This document shows, one piece after another, positions 15,157 through 24,428 of a stretch of DNA of 64,000 bases (positions are counted from its first letter, which is position 1; every line of letters starts with the position of its first letter). A program made the position numbers and the translations under genes. Origin of the DNA: Neobacillus sp. WH10. GTDB taxonomy: Bacteria; Bacillota; Bacilli; Bacillales; Cytobacillaceae. Location of the stretch: contig NZ_CP126110.1 in assembly GCF_030123405.1 (NCBI RefSeq), forward strand, positions 4,154,001 through 4,218,000, written 5' to 3'. Below the pieces are notes generated by a model that was not told the DNA's origin, searched no databases, and was given only the letters and a program-made list of their open reading frames with translations.

Positions 15157-15306
15157 TCTTTCATCCTCCTTTGTCGTTTTAAAGCTATTACGCTAATAAA
15201 TTTAATCAGCATTTTAGCTTAAAATATGTACAGTGTAAATATATCTTTTCAAAACCCTTTTTGCAATTATTTAAACTCTCGTATTCTACATTAAAACAAG
15301 AAAAAA

Positions 15307-15338
15307 GTTAACCTTCCAATTTGGTTTGGAAGATTAAC
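15307..15338 (-). terminator. Terminator of ytfI-ytfJ
   Basis: GTTAACCTTCCAA...TTGGAAGATTAAC has one mismatch in 13 pairs and is followed by TTTTTTCTT on the minus strand, right behind the ytfJ stop. Confidence 0.8.
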
Positions 15339-15345
15339 CTTCAAA

Positions 15346-15825
15346 TTAAAAATCAAGATCAATTTTTGGCTGCTGCTGGGTTTGCTGTTGGGCTTGCTGT
15401 TGTTTATTCTGGTCTTTCTTCGAGAACATTTGCTGAATTTTATCGACTGCCTGCGGTGCAAGTTCTAAAATCTTCTCGTATAGATGGGTACTTTCATCGA
15501 GGTGAAGCATTTTGACACCACTAGAGTTTACAATTAAAAAGGCGATTGGGGTGATTGAAACACCGCCGCCGCTACCGCCGCCAAATGGAAGCTTTGATTG
15601 ACCTTGGCTTTGCCCTTGACCTTGGCTTTGTCCTTGCGATTGTGAGCTGTCGAGCTTGAACTCACTGCCTCCAGCAGCAAATCCAAATCCAACCTTTGAT
15701 ACTGTTAAAATAACACTTCCGTCAGGGGTTTCAACTGGGTCTCCAATGATGGTGTTCACATCAATCATTTCTTTTAAGCTTTCCATTGCTGTCGTCATTA
15801 AACCTTGAATTGGGTGATCAGACAT
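15346..15825 (-). CDS. ytfJ: Sporulation protein YtfJ (GerW family)
   Basis: A 159-residue protein of the YtfJ/GerW family, needed in B. subtilis for a germinant receptor-related step of spore germination. It starts SDHPIQGLMTTAMESLKEMI and has VGDP-type IIGDPVETPDGSVILTVSKV, then GFGFAAGGSEF. A Gln/Ser/Gly linker (QSQGQ units) and a GGGSGGGVSITPIAFLIV strand follow, with a Gln-rich tail. GAGGAGG lies 8 nt before the ATG at 15825; the TTG at 15846 would put the start inside ytfI. ytfI overlaps just upstream, forming a two-gene unit. Confidence 0.92.
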   Translation of the reverse strand: MSDHPIQGLMTTAMESLKEMIDVNTIIGDPVETPDGSVILTVSKVGFGFAAGGSEFKLDSSQSQGQSQGQGQSQGQSKLPFGGGSGGGVSITPIAFLIVNSSGVKMLHLDESTHLYEKILELAPQAVDKIQQMFSKKDQNKQQQAQQQTQQQPKIDLDF

Positions 15826-15842
15826 GGCTATTTCCTCCTCGT

Positions 15843-16544
15843 TCAAACTGATTTCGTTTTTTCATTTTTTAAATTGTTGTTGCTTTTAAGTTGCGGTTTC
15901 CCGCCCTTCCAGAATTTCATCAGTTTTAATCCTGCGAGAATAGCATTCCCTATTCGAAACTGAAACATACACGTGATTCTTGTTTGAATGACGGCAGCTT
16001 GAAAATGGGGAGTAACCGATAAATGCGGCATTTCCTGCAATCGTAAATAACGACTCAAAAGACCAACAATACTTCCTTTTACCGCCCATAATGCCCCTGT
16101 TGCCATACCGGTATATGCAGCATCACCAACCCCAATGAACGAATCCCATTCTAATTTTTTTATCGTCACCTTTTGAAAAAACTTCTTGACAATTACTTGT
16201 AAATTGAAAACCTTCTCTAGCAGTTCTTTCGTTTTTTTGAAATTTGCCTGCATATCTTTTTTGGTCATTTGGTTTACCTTATGTTCAGGATTTTCAGCCG
16301 CGGTATTACCCATATGTGAATGACTTTTTACCACTACACTTGGTGAACCATCATCAATTTTTATTAAAGGAACACTTATCTTATATTTAATTAAGCCAAA
16401 CCATACCCTAAATTCGACTTTTAAATCATCGTTGTCATTATGATGATAATAATTTACAAGAATCGTTAACTTTGTAATAATTATTAAAATGAATAAGAAC
16501 AATAGGATCGACAAGGAAAGCCACAGCCAAAACAATTTGTTCAC
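15843..16544 (-). CDS. ytfI: YtfI, DUF2953 membrane protein
   Basis: A 233-residue protein with one N-terminal membrane anchor (WLWLSLSILLFLFILIII) followed by a DUF2953 domain (FRVWFGLIKYKISVP; WDSFIGVGDAAYTGMATGALWAVKGSI; VTPHFQAAVIQTRI). It is found with ytfJ in most Bacillus genomes and is taken as a sporulation membrane protein, although its role is not known. The GTG at 16544 has AAAAGG about 10 nt upstream; this start is less certain than others. Its 3' end lies just before the ytfJ start. Confidence 0.82.
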   Translation of the reverse strand: MNKLFWLWLSLSILLFLFILIIITKLTILVNYYHHNDNDDLKVEFRVWFGLIKYKISVPLIKIDDGSPSVVVKSHSHMGNTAAENPEHKVNQMTKKDMQANFKKTKELLEKVFNLQVIVKKFFQKVTIKKLEWDSFIGVGDAAYTGMATGALWAVKGSIVGLLSRYLRLQEMPHLSVTPHFQAAVIQTRITCMFQFRIGNAILAGLKLMKFWKGGKPQLKSNNNLKNEKTKSV

Positions 16545-16584
16545 AACCTTTCAGCCTTTTATTATTCTCTTTTGTGAAAAAAAT

Positions 16585-16613
16585 AAACCTACCAACTCAA
16601 CGTTGATAGGTTT
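16585..16613 (-). terminator. Terminator of sppA-yteJ
   Basis: AAACCTA...CAAC...GTTG...TAGGTTT stem directly behind yteJ, followed by T-rich sequence on the minus strand. Confidence 0.75.
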
Positions 16614-16627
16614 GTTTTTTTTATTTT

Positions 16628-17167
16628 TTACCGCTCTACATGGATTACTGTGGTGTCAGTAAAGATGTCATGAAGCCCTTGCTTTTTTGGTAAAAAGGCA
16701 ACAATAATATATCCGATAATGACCGTTGCTGATATAAAACGGCCAATCCATTCACGAAAAAGAATAGTTCCCCAAGATAATTCAATATTTTTTAGGTCAA
16801 CTACTTTTAAACCAAACACCATTTTTCCAAGGGTTTGCTTAAAATATTTTGTCATCAAGACAAAATATAAATAAAAGATAACCGCTGATGCAATGGAGAT
16901 AGGGGCAAACATGTTAAATTCAGATAAAGAAATATCAAGCGCTCGAAATAACGGGTTGACTAGGATTCGCTCGATACTGCCTACTACAATTAAATCAAGC
17001 AGATAGGCCCAAAAGCGCATCCAGAAACCAGCATAACGAACTGGGAGGTCTTGTAAAACAGGTTCTGGTATTCGGTAATCTTCAGTGGAAATAACAGCGG
17101 CACCTTCACGATCTATTTGGTTTGAGGTGGGCTCCTTCATCATTTCTTGATAATCATTCGTTTCCAA
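16628..17167 (-). CDS. yteJ: YteJ, RDD family membrane protein
   Basis: A 179-residue RDD-domain protein. The hallmark is RYAGFWMRFWAYLLDLIVVG, with the Arg and Asp residues naming the family, plus two further membrane segments (IASAVIFYLYFVLM, and FISATVIIGYIIVAFL) and TLGKMVFGLKVV. In B. subtilis yteJ partners sppA, and together they confer lantibiotic resistance with SppA as the enzyme. The start is TTG at 17167 with GGGGG 8 nt upstream, overlapping the sppA 3' end (12-nt gap), so it is cotranscribed with sppA. Confidence 0.88.
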   Translation of the reverse strand: METNDYQEMMKEPTSNQIDREGAAVISTEDYRIPEPVLQDLPVRYAGFWMRFWAYLLDLIVVGSIERILVNPLFRALDISLSEFNMFAPISIASAVIFYLYFVLMTKYFKQTLGKMVFGLKVVDLKNIELSWGTILFREWIGRFISATVIIGYIIVAFLPKKQGLHDIFTDTTVIHVER

Positions 17168-17179
17168 TCGCTTTGCCCC

Positions 17180-18190
17180 CTATTCTGCATATAAGTACAT
17201 CAGGCGCGGTGAATTAGGCTTAGAAAGGATTTTCATGAGTCCCGCCATTTCCACATTATCACCGATAAATTTTTTAGCCTGGAACTTAAATAGTGAGCCA
17301 AAACCAAGCTCGTCCGAATAACGAACTACCTTTGCACCTTTTAGATTCTCTTGCTTTTTCATTTGATCGATAACATCTTCTAAGTAACCAAAATCATCAA
17401 TGAGTTTAATTTCTTTTGCCTGCCGACCATCATACACCCGTCCATCAGCAATCGCCTTCACTTCATCCACACTCATATGCCGGCCCTCTGAAATAACCTT
17501 TACAAAACCTTCATACGAATTATCGATCATCTTTTGTAAAATTTGCCGCTCTTCATCCGTCATTTCTCTTGTTGGACTCATGATGTCTTTATATTTTCCG
17601 CTTTTAATCGTAACAAAATCCACACCATATTTATCAGCTAAGCCCTTGTAATTATATCCTTCCATAATGACCCCAAGCGACCCTGTTAATGTTTCAGGGC
17701 TGGCATAGATTTTTTTCGCTGCCGTTGATATATAATATCCTCCCGAAGCCGCCATGGAGCCCATCGAAATATAGACTGGTTTTTTACTATCCTTTTGGAT
17801 CTCAACAAGCTTGTCGTGAATTTCTGCACTTTCAACTACACCGCCGCCTGGTGAGTTAACTCTAATTATTACTCCCTTAACCGTATCATCATCTTGCAGA
17901 TAGTTTAACTTTTTCATAAAATCTTGGTGATTATAGCCTGAACTTTGCAGGAATGACCCTGATTCACCGGTATCTTGGATAACACCGTCGACATCAAGAA
18001 TCACGATTTTCTTTAATTCGCTGCCATCTTTGACGACTTCTTCGGTAAAAGGCTGTTCACCAACAGCCATATAATCAGTGAAATCCGTTTTAATCCCTTT
18101 TAAAGCAAACACCGATAAAAAATTAATTACAATCGAAACAAAAAATAATGCCGCAGCAATTCCTAGAGCGGCCCATCGTTTTCCATTCAA
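17180..18190 (-). CDS. sppA: Signal peptide peptidase SppA
   Basis: A 336-residue S49 membrane serine peptidase that removes remnant signal peptides and can degrade antimicrobial peptides. One N-terminal membrane anchor (WAALGIAAALFFVSIVINFL) is followed by the protease domain. The nucleophile Ser lies in SMGSMAASGGYYIS and the general-base Lys in SLGVIMEGYNYKG / TIKSGKYKDIMSP. IRVNSPGGG is the oxyanion region. The start is a TTG at 18190 with GAGGGGG 7 nt upstream and fits the B. subtilis N-terminus (MN-KRW); an ATG at 18250 would add an unneeded leader. Confidence 0.94.
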   Translation of the reverse strand: MNGKRWAALGIAAALFFVSIVINFLSVFALKGIKTDFTDYMAVGEQPFTEEVVKDGSELKKIVILDVDGVIQDTGESGSFLQSSGYNHQDFMKKLNYLQDDDTVKGVIIRVNSPGGGVVESAEIHDKLVEIQKDSKKPVYISMGSMAASGGYYISTAAKKIYASPETLTGSLGVIMEGYNYKGLADKYGVDFVTIKSGKYKDIMSPTREMTDEERQILQKMIDNSYEGFVKVISEGRHMSVDEVKAIADGRVYDGRQAKEIKLIDDFGYLEDVIDQMKKQENLKGAKVVRYSDELGFGSLFKFQAKKFIGDNVEMAGLMKILSKPNSPRLMYLYAE

Positions 18191-18346
18191 ATGAATTTCC
18201 CCCTCTTTCTTTTGTCTAAAATTCATATCCCTGCTTTCATATTGTTTCAAAAAAATGCTAAACTAATTTCAGACAATTACTATTTTATCAAAGATTTATT
18301 TTCCAATGTTACAAATTTTTTCATATCTTAAAGGAGGGACAAGTAT

Positions 18347-19150
18347 ATGGAATTAAGACGTAATATTTATTTTTATCACAAGCGGGATTCGGACTTGCTT
18401 TCGAAGGTAGCTCCCTTATTCGAAATGGCTGAACGTTATGGTTTTACCATCGTATCAGATTATCGAAAGGCAAATATCATTGCCAGCATCGGTGATGATG
18501 GAACTTTCCTGCAGGCTGTGAGGAAAACGGGATTTCGTGATGATTGCCTATATACGGGGATTTCAACAAAGAATAGTTTGAGTATGTATTGTGATTTTCG
18601 ACTTAGTGATACATCTAAAATGATAGAGGCCATATCCACCAATGAGCATATTGAGGTTCGCCGCTATCCTATGATTGAAGTAAACATTGACGGTCAGGGT
18701 ACTTTTCCATGCCTAAATGAATTCAGTATTCGCTCATCGATTATTAAAACACTCGTGATTGATGTGTTTGTTGATCAACTCCATTTTGAAACGTTTCGAG
18801 GGGACGGCTTAATTGTTGCTACACCAACCGGAAGTACTGCCTATAATAAATCGGTGAATGGTTCAATTGTTGATCCGCTCCTTTCCTGCATGCAAGTAAG
18901 TGAAGTTGCCTCTGTTAATACGAACCGTTACCGGACACTTGGTACCTCTTTTATTGTCGGAAGCGAGCGTACGCTTACGCTCAAGGTCATATCAGACGAC
19001 AATGACCATCCGACAATGGGTATGGATAATGAAGCCTTAAGTATCCGCCATGTGGATAAAATTCTAATCAAAATAAGTGATAAAAAAATTAAAACCTTGA
19101 AATTAAAAGACAACTCCTTTTGGGATAAAGTGAAGCGAACATTCCTTTAA
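18347..19150 (+). CDS. nadK: NAD kinase (YtdI type)
   Basis: A 267-residue ATP-NAD kinase, the cytosolic enzyme making NADP. The glycine-rich motif reads SIGDDGTFLQAV (residues 47-58), a variant of GGDGT, followed by NEFSIRSS, and the second signature GDGLIVATPTGSTAYNKSV-type loop (seen as RGDGLIVATPTGSTAYN). AAGGAGG lies upstream of the ATG. This is the YtdI paralogue by position, divergent from sppA; most Bacillus species have a second NAD kinase elsewhere. Confidence 0.94.
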   Translation: MELRRNIYFYHKRDSDLLSKVAPLFEMAERYGFTIVSDYRKANIIASIGDDGTFLQAVRKTGFRDDCLYTGISTKNSLSMYCDFRLSDTSKMIEAISTNEHIEVRRYPMIEVNIDGQGTFPCLNEFSIRSSIIKTLVIDVFVDQLHFETFRGDGLIVATPTGSTAYNKSVNGSIVDPLLSCMQVSEVASVNTNRYRTLGTSFIVGSERTLTLKVISDDNDHPTMGMDNEALSIRHVDKILIKISDKKIKTLKLKDNSFWDKVKRTFL

Positions 19151-19317
19151 TAAATGAGAGGCACCCTTTTCGGATGTCTTACTGACTTTAAATGATGTGC
19201 TTACGGCATTAATCGGATTTCGGTTGTTTATCCAGACTATTGATGACCGTTAGATGGCAAATATCAATTTTCGAGCGTTTATTCGAGCTCTTTACAATTA
19301 GAAAATTCAAAAATAAA

Positions 19318-19343
19318 AACCTTATCCATGCTTGGATAAGGTT
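19318..19343. terminator. Terminator between nadK and rarD
   Basis: AACCTTATCCA-TGCT-TGGATAAGGTT is followed by a T run on plus. The gap 19151-19317 before it shows no gene. It may serve both convergent genes. Confidence 0.8.
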
Positions 19344-19348
19344 TTTTA

Positions 19349-20281
19349 TTATAGTGTTGCTCGCTTTTCTTTGCGCAATTTAAAGCCTTTTTCCGGCAAT
19401 AGCTTTGTTTTTGATAGCGAATAAATCGTAAGAGCGGACCAAATAAATAAAAAGGCTAAAAGTTGTGTTTTTGTAAAATGCTCTTGATAGACAAAAACAC
19501 CTAATAGTAATGTTAACGTTGGTGCAATATATTGCAGGAAGCCTAGTAAGGAGAGTGGAATTTTTTGCGCTCCCTTTGCAAAATAAAGAAGTGGTACCGC
19601 AGTTGCTACACCAGCACCCATTAATAATAAATCAGTCCCCAAACTGGCAGTTAAAACAGAACTAGAACCATTTACCAATAGGAAAATCATATAGATGGCA
19701 GCGATTGGCGAAATTATAAGAGTTTCTAATGTTAATCCAACGGCAGAATCCACATTAATCAGCTTTTTGGCTAACCCATATGAAGCAAAGGTTAGTGCCA
19801 AGGAAATGGCAATCCAAGGAAATGTGCCATGAGAAATCGTAATGACTAATACACCAATTGCAGCCAAAATGAAGGATCCGTATTGGTAAAATGTTAATTT
19901 TTCCTTCAGGACAATCATCCCCAATAAAATACTGACAAGCGGATTGATATAATAGCCAAGGCTTGCTTCAATCATATGGCCGCTGTTCACTGCCCAAATA
20001 TAAATAAACCAATTCCCGCTTATTATAAAGGAGGCAATCGCCAGCGCATACATTTGCTTTTTATTTTTGGCAAATCCTTTTAGGGTGTGGACAAATAAAC
20101 CCCATTTTTTCGTGAAGAAAAGAACAATCAGCATAAAAATAAACGACCAAAATATACGGTTTGCGAGAATCTCCATTGCATTCACATGATCTAAAAGTTT
20201 CCAATAAATCGGCAATAGACCCCAAATAAAATAGGAAAAGCCAGCATAAATGGCTCCCATCTGTGTGTCTGTTTTTTTCAT
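19349..20281 (-). CDS. rarD: RarD/EamA-type permease
   Basis: A 310-residue integral membrane protein with about ten transmembrane helices and the two EamA repeats of the RarD subfamily (GFSYFIWGLLPIYWKLLDHV; ANRIFWSFIFML; ASLGYYINPLVSILLG; LGFLQYIAPTLTLLLGV). RarD proteins are drug/metabolite-type transporters with poorly defined substrates. GAGGAG lies 4-5 nt before the ATG. It is not part of the B. subtilis ytdI-ytcJ interval as I know it, so it is a local insertion between conserved genes. Confidence 0.88.
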   Translation of the reverse strand: MKKTDTQMGAIYAGFSYFIWGLLPIYWKLLDHVNAMEILANRIFWSFIFMLIVLFFTKKWGLFVHTLKGFAKNKKQMYALAIASFIISGNWFIYIWAVNSGHMIEASLGYYINPLVSILLGMIVLKEKLTFYQYGSFILAAIGVLVITISHGTFPWIAISLALTFASYGLAKKLINVDSAVGLTLETLIISPIAAIYMIFLLVNGSSSVLTASLGTDLLLMGAGVATAVPLLYFAKGAQKIPLSLLGFLQYIAPTLTLLLGVFVYQEHFTKTQLLAFLFIWSALTIYSLSKTKLLPEKGFKLRKEKRATL

Positions 20282-20372
20282 TTGTCTCCTCGAGCCCCTA
20301 TTCTTTCTAGTTTCGAAATATCTTCATTATAACGTGAAACTCCAAAAATAGGGGTATTATTTGCTTACCAAA

Positions 20373-21971
20373 CTATTCCTTTTCAAATACAATTTCCCCG
20401 CCAATGACGGTCATTTGGACAGGAACTTCTGGTATTTCGGAAGAAGGCACACTAAATATATTTCGTTCCAAAACGGTAAAGTCAGCCAAATATCCTTTTT
20501 TAATTATACCGCGGTCTTGCTCATGACAAGCAGCATAAGCACTGCCTTTCGTAAAAAGACAGACGGCATTATAGACACTTAAAGCTTGTTCCTTCCCATA
20601 AATAATCCCTTTTGGATCATTCCAATCCATCCTAGTGACCGCAGCGTGGATACCCAACAATGGATTCGGCAATTCAATCGGTGCATCTGAGCCTCCGGCA
20701 CAGTGAAGGCCTTCATTAATGAGCGTTTTCCATGCATAACAATAGTCCATTTTACTACTGCCAATCCGGTCGATGACCCATGGAAAATCAGAAGCGAGAA
20801 AAACTGGCTGGATATCGAGGATAACTGGGAGCTTCTTAGCCCTGGCAATCAGGTCTTGACGCAAAATTTGGGCATGGATCAGACGGTCCCTCCCAATGCC
20901 TGCAAGTGGATGGGCTTCAATCGCGTTTAAAACATATTCAAATGCTAAATCCCCAATTGCATGGACGGCAACAGGAAGGTTGTATGAACGTGCCTTAGCG
21001 ACTAAACCATTCAATTCTTCTTGATTATACAAGGCCACTCCGTTTGTTTCCGGTGCATCATTATAGGGATGGCTTAGGAGTGCAGTCCTCCCTCCTAGGG
21101 CACCATCAGCAAAAATCTTCATCGCACCGAACTCAATAAAATCATTACCGGATAAAAAGCTTGCATCTTCATGAACCATATCATCTACAACACCATTGTG
21201 AACAAGTAAATGAGTACGGAATGAAAGTCCCTCCTCTTCAATTACCTTTTTAAACGTCTTGTAAGTCCGATGGAATCCCCCGTAATAGTTTAAATCCTCA
21301 GTGTGGACCCCGGTAATTCCGAGCTGATATAAATCTTTAATAGCAGCCCTCATCGCTTTTTGTAAATATTCTTCTGAAACCACAGGGATTGCAGCGTGGA
21401 TGATGTCCTGGGCTGTATCTTTGAGAATACCTGTTAAACCCGTTTCCCTATCTTTTTCAATAACACCGCCGGGTGGACAAATTGTTTCTTCTGATATCCC
21501 TGCCAGTTCCAATGCCTTTGTGTTCACCAACATGGCATGGCGGCAAATCCGCTTTAGCATGATTGGATTTTCAACAGAAATTTCGTCTAATTCCTTACGA
21601 TGAATCATTTCCGTCCTGCACCAAAGATTTTCATTCCAGCCCTCGCCAATAATCCATTCCCCTTTATGACTATGCTTAGAATAATCTTTAACAGCAGCTA
21701 AGACTTCTTCTTTCGACTTCATTTTTGATAAATCAAGCCGAATTATTGATTCCCCGTGCCCAATTAAATGGATATGGCTATCGACAAAGCCAGGAAACAT
21801 TGTGCCACCTTTCAAGTCGACCCATTCCGAAATCCTTTCGCTAAAAATTTCTTCTAATTGCATTTTTTCACCTGTTAGTACGATTCGATCTCCTTCTGTA
21901 AAAATAGCTTCTACCGTTGATTCTTCGTTCTCGAGCGTATAAATGGTTCCTCCATACCATAATTTTCCCAT
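20373..21971 (-). CDS. ytcJ: Amidohydrolase YtcJ
   Basis: A 532-residue amidohydrolase-3 family protein. The metal-binding DSHIHLIGHGES segment (near residue 65) follows GGTMFPGFV; IFADGALGGRTALL and AVHAIGDLAFE carry further ligands; CAGGSDAPIELPNPLLGI contains the last Asp. The family hydrolyses amides such as formamide derivatives, but the substrate of YtcJ is not established. It is single, and its position upstream of ytcI matches B. subtilis. Confidence 0.9.
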   Translation of the reverse strand: MGKLWYGGTIYTLENEESTVEAIFTEGDRIVLTGEKMQLEEIFSERISEWVDLKGGTMFPGFVDSHIHLIGHGESIIRLDLSKMKSKEEVLAAVKDYSKHSHKGEWIIGEGWNENLWCRTEMIHRKELDEISVENPIMLKRICRHAMLVNTKALELAGISEETICPPGGVIEKDRETGLTGILKDTAQDIIHAAIPVVSEEYLQKAMRAAIKDLYQLGITGVHTEDLNYYGGFHRTYKTFKKVIEEEGLSFRTHLLVHNGVVDDMVHEDASFLSGNDFIEFGAMKIFADGALGGRTALLSHPYNDAPETNGVALYNQEELNGLVAKARSYNLPVAVHAIGDLAFEYVLNAIEAHPLAGIGRDRLIHAQILRQDLIARAKKLPVILDIQPVFLASDFPWVIDRIGSSKMDYCYAWKTLINEGLHCAGGSDAPIELPNPLLGIHAAVTRMDWNDPKGIIYGKEQALSVYNAVCLFTKGSAYAACHEQDRGIIKKGYLADFTVLERNIFSVPSSEIPEVPVQMTVIGGEIVFEKE

Positions 21972-22104
21972 TGTGGTTATATCCCCTTTTTTCTAATAGT
22001 AATAAAATATGAATTCCTAATTCAAACAGTAAGATCATTAATAGTAGAACAACTATTATTTTAGTTGGCCTTTCATCATGATACAGAGATAATGCCCATA
22101 TAGC

Positions 22105-22324
22105 TCTCTTTTTCTTTTCAACGGGCACTTTGAATCTTCCACAGTGACCGAGCGCGGCTTTTTTTCCCTTCAACGGGCACTCTGAACCTTCCACAGTGAC
22201 CGAGTGGAGCTTTTTTTCCCTTCAACGGGCACTCTAAACCTTCCACAGTGACCGAGAGAGGATTTTTTTCACTTCAATGGTCACCCTGAATCCTTCACAG
22301 TGACCAGGCGTGGACTTTTTCCCA
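22105..22324. repeat. 52-bp tandem repeat, about four units
   Basis: The gap between ytcI and ytcJ has four units starting at 22119, 22171, 22223 and 22275, each exactly 52 bp apart. Each contains CAACGGGCACTCTGAA, CCTTCCACAGTGACCGAG and a T-rich run. CACTCTG and CACAGTG inside a unit can form a 6-of-7 pair hairpin. Units diverge progressively, the last most. No gene is supported here; the one reading frame over it is a by-product of the repeat. Confidence 0.85.
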
Positions 22325-22352
22325 AACGGCAACACAAAGACAAGCTTATAAA

Positions 22353-22382
22353 ACAAGCAGACGGTAAATACCGCCTGCTTGT
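22353..22382 (-). terminator. ytcI terminator
   Basis: ACAAGCAG-ACGGTAAATACCGC-CTGCTTGT, a stem with inner GGT/ACC pairing just behind ytcI. Confidence 0.75.
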
Positions 22383-22394
22383 CTTTTCATAAAA

Positions 22395-23981
22395 TTAAAC
22401 TTGTTTCAGTGACTCCATTTCTTTTTGACGGAGTTCAATCCGACGAATTTTCCCAGAGGTCGTTTTTGGAAGATCTGTCAAATACTCAATTTTTCTAGGA
22501 TATTTATATGGGGCTGTAAGTGTTTTTACATGTTCCTGTAAGGTTTTTGTCAACTCAGGGTCAGCTGGGTTGACATCGTCTTGTAAAACGACAAACGCTT
22601 TGACAATAAAACCGCGAATTTCATCAGGACTAGCGACAACGGCACATTCTTTTACAAATGGATGTTTCACGAGCGCATCCTCTACTTCAAAAGGCCCTAT
22701 CGTATAGCCTGAGCTGATAATAATATCATCACCGCGGCCTTCAAACCAGAAATACCCTTCTTCATCCATTTTTGCTTTATCGCCTGTTACATAATAATCG
22801 CCGCGGAACTGCATCGCAGTTCTTTCCGGATCTTTATAATAGTTTTTAAATAAGGCAGGTGTTTCGATATGGACCGCAATATCTCCGACATCTCCGACGG
22901 CACAAACCTGCCCTTCGTCATTAATAATTTCTACTCGGTTTCCTGGTGTTGGCTTACCCATTGATCCCGGCTTTAAATCCATTCCTTTCGTTACACCAAC
23001 AAGTAATGTATTTTCAGTTTGTCCATAGCCGTCACGGACATCAATAGAAAAATATTTTTTAAAGGTATTAATAACCTCACGATTTAACGGCTCACCTGCA
23101 GAAACAGCACTATGAAGGTTTGGTAATTGATAGTCAGCTAAATTGTCTACCTTTGCCATTAGGCGATATTCAGTCGGTGTGCAGCAAAGTACATTGACAT
23201 CAAATTTTTGCAGCAGGCTTAAATATTTTTTCGGTTCAAATTTTCCGTTATATACCAATCCGGTACCACCTGAGCCAAGAACGGATAAGAACGGACTCCA
23301 AATCCATTTTTGCCAACCAGGGCTTGCGGTTGCCCATACAGTATCTCCATCTTCAATACAAAGCCATTTGGGTGCTGCTGTTTTTAAATGAGCAAAAGCC
23401 CAGCCATGTGTATGGACAACGCCTTTTGGATTTCCTGTTGTTCCTGACGTATAGGATAAAAAGGCCATATCATCTCGTAGTGTTTGGGCAATTGTGAAAT
23501 CATCACTAGCTTTTTCCATTGCGGCATCCAGATGAATCCAGCCTTCTTCCTCTGCCCCAATTGTAAACTTAACCAGTGATTGTGTTTCGGAAATATGCTC
23601 AAATTGATCGACATATGGATAATAACTAACAACGGCCTTTACATCACCATGTGAAATACGGTACTGCAAATCTTTTTCCCTTAACATTTCCGAGCTCGGA
23701 ATGACCACCATTCCTGCTTTTAATGCGGCCAAATAAACAACATAGGCTTCAATTAGACGAGGTACGATTACGAGAACGACATCGCCTTTAGTTAGTCCAT
23801 TCTGGGTATAGACATTCCCCGCTTGGTTTACCTGTTTCATTAATTGTTCATATGTAACCTGTTTTGTTTCTCCTTCCTCATTTTCCCACTTTAAGGCAAT
23901 TCTTTGCGGATCTTTAGCATAGCGCTCCATTTCAGAAACAAGATTATACTTTTCCGGTGCAATTAAATCTTTCCGTTTCAT
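22395..23981 (-). CDS. ytcI: Acyl-CoA synthetase YtcI
   Basis: A 528-residue AMP-forming acyl-CoA ligase of the ANL superfamily. The P-loop is FLSYTSGTTGNPKGVVHTH, followed by DGYGQTENTL, the YVTGDKAKMDEEGYFWF motif, GRGDDIIISSGYTIGP and the catalytic Lys in PKTTSGKIRRIELR. It is closer to medium-chain/branched acyl synthetases (AcsM-type) than to AcsA at 40-41.8 kb. Substrate not known. It lies between ytcJ and the SASP gene as in B. subtilis. Confidence 0.91.
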   Translation of the reverse strand: MKRKDLIAPEKYNLVSEMERYAKDPQRIALKWENEEGETKQVTYEQLMKQVNQAGNVYTQNGLTKGDVVLVIVPRLIEAYVVYLAALKAGMVVIPSSEMLREKDLQYRISHGDVKAVVSYYPYVDQFEHISETQSLVKFTIGAEEEGWIHLDAAMEKASDDFTIAQTLRDDMAFLSYTSGTTGNPKGVVHTHGWAFAHLKTAAPKWLCIEDGDTVWATASPGWQKWIWSPFLSVLGSGGTGLVYNGKFEPKKYLSLLQKFDVNVLCCTPTEYRLMAKVDNLADYQLPNLHSAVSAGEPLNREVINTFKKYFSIDVRDGYGQTENTLLVGVTKGMDLKPGSMGKPTPGNRVEIINDEGQVCAVGDVGDIAVHIETPALFKNYYKDPERTAMQFRGDYYVTGDKAKMDEEGYFWFEGRGDDIIISSGYTIGPFEVEDALVKHPFVKECAVVASPDEIRGFIVKAFVVLQDDVNPADPELTKTLQEHVKTLTAPYKYPRKIEYLTDLPKTTSGKIRRIELRQKEMESLKQV

Positions 23982-24072
23982 GGCTCTCCCCCTAAAATAA
24001 TTTTTCTTATAAAATAATTATACAGAAATAAATAAAAATTTGGAAATATTAATAAATTTTCCTAAACAAAAA

Positions 24073-24103
24073 AGAGAGTGGGAGGAAACCCTCCACACTC
24101 TCT
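24073..24103 (-). terminator. Terminator of the SASP gene
   Basis: AGAGAGTG-GGAGG...CCTCC-A-CACTCTCT, followed by T-rich sequence on the minus strand. Confidence 0.8.
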
Positions 24104-24126
24104 GTAGCCATCGTATTTATTTTTTA

Positions 24127-24330
24127 TTAACGAGAAAATCCGCCACCCATTTGTGACTCAGCCATTTGAACTAGACGTTTTGTGATTTCACCACCAACAG
24201 AACCGTTAGCACGTGAAGTAGTATCAGCACCAAGCTGTACACCAAATTCTGTAGCAATTTCATATTTCATTTGGTCAAGAGCTTGTTGAACACCAGGAAC
24301 TAATAATTGATTTGAAGTATTGTTTGCCAT
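24127..24330 (-). CDS. ssp: Alpha/beta-type small acid-soluble spore protein
   Basis: A 67-residue SASP that coats spore DNA in the forespore and is cut by the Gpr protease on germination. Clear marks are SNQLLVPGVQQALDQMKYEIATEFGV (the Gpr site is in the KYEIA-EFGV stretch) and GGEITKRLVQMAESQMGG. AAGGAGGTGAT lies before the ATG. Its place between ytcI and thiI is that of B. subtilis sspA. A sigma-G promoter is expected, but I could not identify one confidently upstream. Confidence 0.95.
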   Translation of the reverse strand: MANNTSNQLLVPGVQQALDQMKYEIATEFGVQLGADTTSRANGSVGGEITKRLVQMAESQMGGGFSR

Positions 24331-24428
24331 GTGATATCACCTCCTTGTGAGTATAGAATGTGTAGAACACTTGAGCTTCATTCTATAAACCAATTGGTAA
24401 TTGTTCACAAAAAATTCAAATTATGCAA

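Noticed and set aside
21868..22194. Open frame with GHCGRFKVPVEKKK-type sequence across the 52-bp array
   Set aside because: It overlaps the start of ytcJ, comes from a 52-bp repeat that does not keep frame, and has no ribosome binding site.
22105..22324. Tandem array considered as a CRISPR
   Set aside because: Units are directly adjacent without unique spacers, and no cas genes are present.
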